From the NCBI GenBank assembly GCA_946478645.1, contig CAMLCW010000107.1:1-13428 (forward strand): a stretch of 13,428 nt of DNA, read 5' to 3'. The notes below the pieces were generated by a model. That model worked only from the letters and a program-made list of their open reading frames with translations. It had not been told where the DNA came from and searched no databases. Shown piece by piece: positions 11,726 through 13,428 of the stretch. Numbering within the stretch: position 1 is the stretch's first letter; each line of letters starts with the position of its first letter. The DNA is from an uncultured Variovorax sp. (GTDB lineage: Bacteria > Pseudomonadota > Gammaproteobacteria > Burkholderiales > Burkholderiaceae). The position numbers and the translations under genes are program-made.

Positions 11726-13068
11726 CTTCGGTACTGCATGAACCGGCACGTGCGCTGCCGGTTTTCGGCGACTACGACGTGGTGGTGGTCGGCGGCGGCC
11801 CGGCGGGCATTGCCGCCGCCGTCAGCGCGGCGCGCCACGGCGCGAACACGCTGCTGGTGGAGCGCTACGGCTTCCTCGGCGGCATGGGCACCGCGGGCGG
11901 CGTGACCAACTTCGCGGGGCTGTACGGCAAGCGCGGCGGCGAGATGACGCTGCTGGTGCGCGGCGTGGCCGACGATCTGCTCGCGCGCATCGACGCGCTG
12001 GGCGGCCTCAACAAGCCGCAGGACGGCATGCAGGGCCGCATCCGCGTGCGCTCCTACGACACCTCGGCCTACAAGATCGCCGCCGACCAGCTGCTGCTCG
12101 GTGCCGGCGTGAACCTGCTGTTCCATGCCTGGGCCGCGGCGGTGGTGCGCGAGGGCGACCGCATCGCGGCGCTCGTGGTCGAGACCAAGTCGGGCCGCCA
12201 GGCGATCCGCGCCAACGCCTTCATCGACGCGAGCGGCGACGCCGACGTGGCGGCCTTCGCGGGCGTGCCGTTCGAAGTTGGCGACGGCCATGGCAGCGGC
12301 CTGTTCCCGACCACCATGTTCCGCGTCGGCCAGGTCGAGGCGAAGCCGGCACTCGAGGCCGTGGGCGAGTTCAAGGCCATCAACGACCTGATGGCGCGCG
12401 TGCAGGCGCAGAAGCCCGGCACCTATCGCTTTCCGCGTGAGGGCGCGATCCTGCGGCCCAACATCGATCCGCGCGAATGGCGCGCCAACGTCACGCAGAT
12501 CCGCAATGCCGCGGGCCGGGCGATGAACGGCGTCGACGCGCGCGAGCTCACCGAGGGCGAACTCGAAGGCCGACGCCAGATCGCCGAGTACTTCCGCTTC
12601 ATGAAGGCCGAGGTGCCGGGCTTTGCGCAATCGGCCATCGTCGAGATCGCGCCGCAGGTCGGCATCCGCGAAACCCGCCGCATCGAGGGCCTCTATGCGC
12701 TCACGGGCGAGGACATCCTGTCGTCGGCGCGCTTCGACGACAGCATCGGCATCAACGCCTGGCCGATGGAGATGCATGCCGACGGCCGCATCGAGTGGGC
12801 CTTCCCGCGCGACGAGAACCGCACCTACAACCAGCTGCCGTGGCGCATGCTGGTGCCGCGCACGGTCGACAACCTGCTGGTCGCGGGCCGCTGCGCCGCG
12901 ATGACGCACGAGGGCCAATCGGCCGCGCGTGCCAGCGGCGGCTGCTTCGTCATGGGCCAGGCTGCGGGCACGGCGGCCGCGGCGCTCGGCAGCGGGCGCT
13001 TCGCCGAGGTCGATGTGCCGGCGCTGCAGAAGACGCTGGCGGCGGACGGGGCGGACCTGGACCGCTGA
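11722..13068 (+). CDS. FAD-dependent oxidoreductase (FAD_oxidored family), substrate unknown
   Basis: A 448-residue soluble flavoprotein without signal peptide, matching the general plan of PF12831. The dinucleotide-binding fold is DYDVVVVGGGPAGIAAAVSA (17-36) with E47 in LLVERYG, then FLGGMGTAGGV (51-61). The FIDASGDADVAAFAG segment (167-181) is characteristic of this family and of fumarate-reductase-like flavoproteins. The C-terminal FAD-contact region is NLLVAGRCAAMTHEGQSAAR and the following GGCFVMGQAAG (384-416). No haem motif or second domain is seen. The reaction is probably oxidation or reduction of a small organic acid, but nothing here fixes it. It follows repeat D and so probably has its own promoter, and it is followed by the 200-bp inverted-repeat element. 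A link to the ligand of the upstream Bug protein is only inferred. Confidence 0.85.
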   Translation: MTSVLHEPARALPVFGDYDVVVVGGGPAGIAAAVSAARHGANTLLVERYGFLGGMGTAGGVTNFAGLYGKRGGEMTLLVRGVADDLLARIDALGGLNKPQDGMQGRIRVRSYDTSAYKIAADQLLLGAGVNLLFHAWAAAVVREGDRIAALVVETKSGRQAIRANAFIDASGDADVAAFAGVPFEVGDGHGSGLFPTTMFRVGQVEAKPALEAVGEFKAINDLMARVQAQKPGTYRFPREGAILRPNIDPREWRANVTQIRNAAGRAMNGVDARELTEGELEGRRQIAEYFRFMKAEVPGFAQSAIVEIAPQVGIRETRRIEGLYALTGEDILSSARFDDSIGINAWPMEMHADGRIEWAFPRDENRTYNQLPWRMLVPRTVDNLLVAGRCAAMTHEGQSAARASGGCFVMGQAAGTAAAALGSGRFAEVDVPALQKTLAADGADLDR

Positions 13069-13085
13069 GGAGCGGGAGCGGGGGC

Positions 13086-13286
13086 GGACTTCCGGACGCA
13101 GAGGGCGCAGAGGTTTCGCAGAGGGCGCAAAAGAATTTCCAAAGGGGGCCACGAGGACGGGAGCGCCGCGTGTCTTGAGGATCGGCACTGGGCGCTGCAT
13201 CCCGCAAGCCGCGGCGCCATCATCTCTTTTCGGCTGTTCTTCTGCGTCTTCTGCGAAACCTTTGCGACCTCTGCGTCCGGAAGTCC
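13086..13286. repeat. Nested long inverted-repeat element (50-bp arms)
   Basis: The arm at 13086-13135 and the reverse complement of 13237-13286 match at 45 of 50 bases, with no gaps; both begin GGACTTCCGGACGCAGAGG. The arms are built from repeated CGCAGAGG-like units. Inside the 101-base centre a second pair, GCGCCGCG (13163-13170) and CGCGGCGC (13210-13217), can extend the structure. No ORF of interest lies inside. It sits just after the oxidoreductase stop and before the next gene, and fills almost all of the 289-base gap 13069-13357. It could be a palindromic miniature mobile element, a bidirectional terminator or a structured RNA. Confidence 0.8.
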
Positions 13287-13357
13287 GTGTCCCTGCGCGA
13301 CACCCCCACCCCCGCATGTTTGCTATCGTCAACGGCTCCCCAGTCCCTTGCACGCCA

Positions 13358-13428
13358 ATGACCCCCGACCCAGCCACCGCCGCCCGCCTCGTCGACGAAC
13401 TCGTCGCGCTCATGCAGCTCGAACCGCT
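13358..13428 (+). CDS. Probable acyl-CoA thioesterase II (TesB-type), N-terminal fragment
   Basis: Only the first 23 codons are present, cut by the right edge. From ATG 13358 the product reads MTPDPATAARLVDELVALMQ and continues LEP. A short helical leader ending in L..L..LLxLE is typical for TesB-type acyl-CoA thioesterase II proteins, where it is followed by a FRGxS motif lying outside this window. No strong Shine-Dalgarno is seen before the ATG. That a gene starts here is fairly likely; the product name rests on a very short segment. Confidence 0.5.
   Translation, partial: MTPDPATAARLVDELVALMQLEP

Noticed and set aside
13086..13135. CRISPR-like array because of repeated CGCAGAGG units
   Set aside because: The units are only 8-10 bases, contiguous, without unique spacers, and are mirrored in an inverted arm; this is a palindromic element, not a CRISPR.
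11581..13413. Minus-strand open frame of 610 codons
   Set aside because: It lies antisense to the FAD oxidoreductase and through two repeats, with shadow-type composition and no recognisable domain.

Overview
The window is GC-rich (roughly 70% by eye) with densely packed genes. It carries Bug-type (TctC) periplasmic binding proteins, PHA granule proteins, a gentisate-pathway cluster and a distinctive dispersed intergenic repeat. Together these point to a betaproteobacterium of the Burkholderiales, most likely Comamonadaceae of the Variovorax type. The organism is inferred from gene content and style, not from a database match.

Left part (1-5261): lipid/CoA and polyhydroxyalkanoate (PHA) functions. 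In order: the 3' end of a putative aminopeptidase overlapping a small PHA granule-system gene; a class III CoA-transferase; a convergent acyl-CoA-binding protein; a TPR protein co-oriented with and 12 bp behind a PhaD-like TetR regulator; a PhaF/PhaI-type phasin with a basic tail; and a hotdog acyl-CoA thioesterase.

Middle part (5354-11594): an aromatic-acid module. A LysR-type regulator is divergent from gentisate 1,2-dioxygenase, a fumarylpyruvate (FAH-family) hydrolase, 3-hydroxybenzoate 6-hydroxylase, and two Bug solute-binding proteins. The inferred route is 3-hydroxybenzoate to gentisate to maleylpyruvate and on to central metabolism. A maleylpyruvate isomerase is not present in the window.

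Right part (11595-13428): an FAD-dependent oxidoreductase of unknown substrate, a ~200 bp element with 50-bp inverted-repeat arms, and the first codons of a probable TesB-type acyl-CoA thioesterase II.

The most striking non-coding signal is a ~85-95 bp element present four times (581-673, 2359-2440, 4729-4818, 11599-11691). Each copy lies at or just after the stop codon of the last gene of a presumptive operon, in that gene's orientation. Its terminal 15-bp interrupted hairpin is perfectly paired in all four copies although six of the fifteen pairs differ between copies, which is compensatory covariation. One copy supplies the stop codon and last ten residues of the PHA granule protein.
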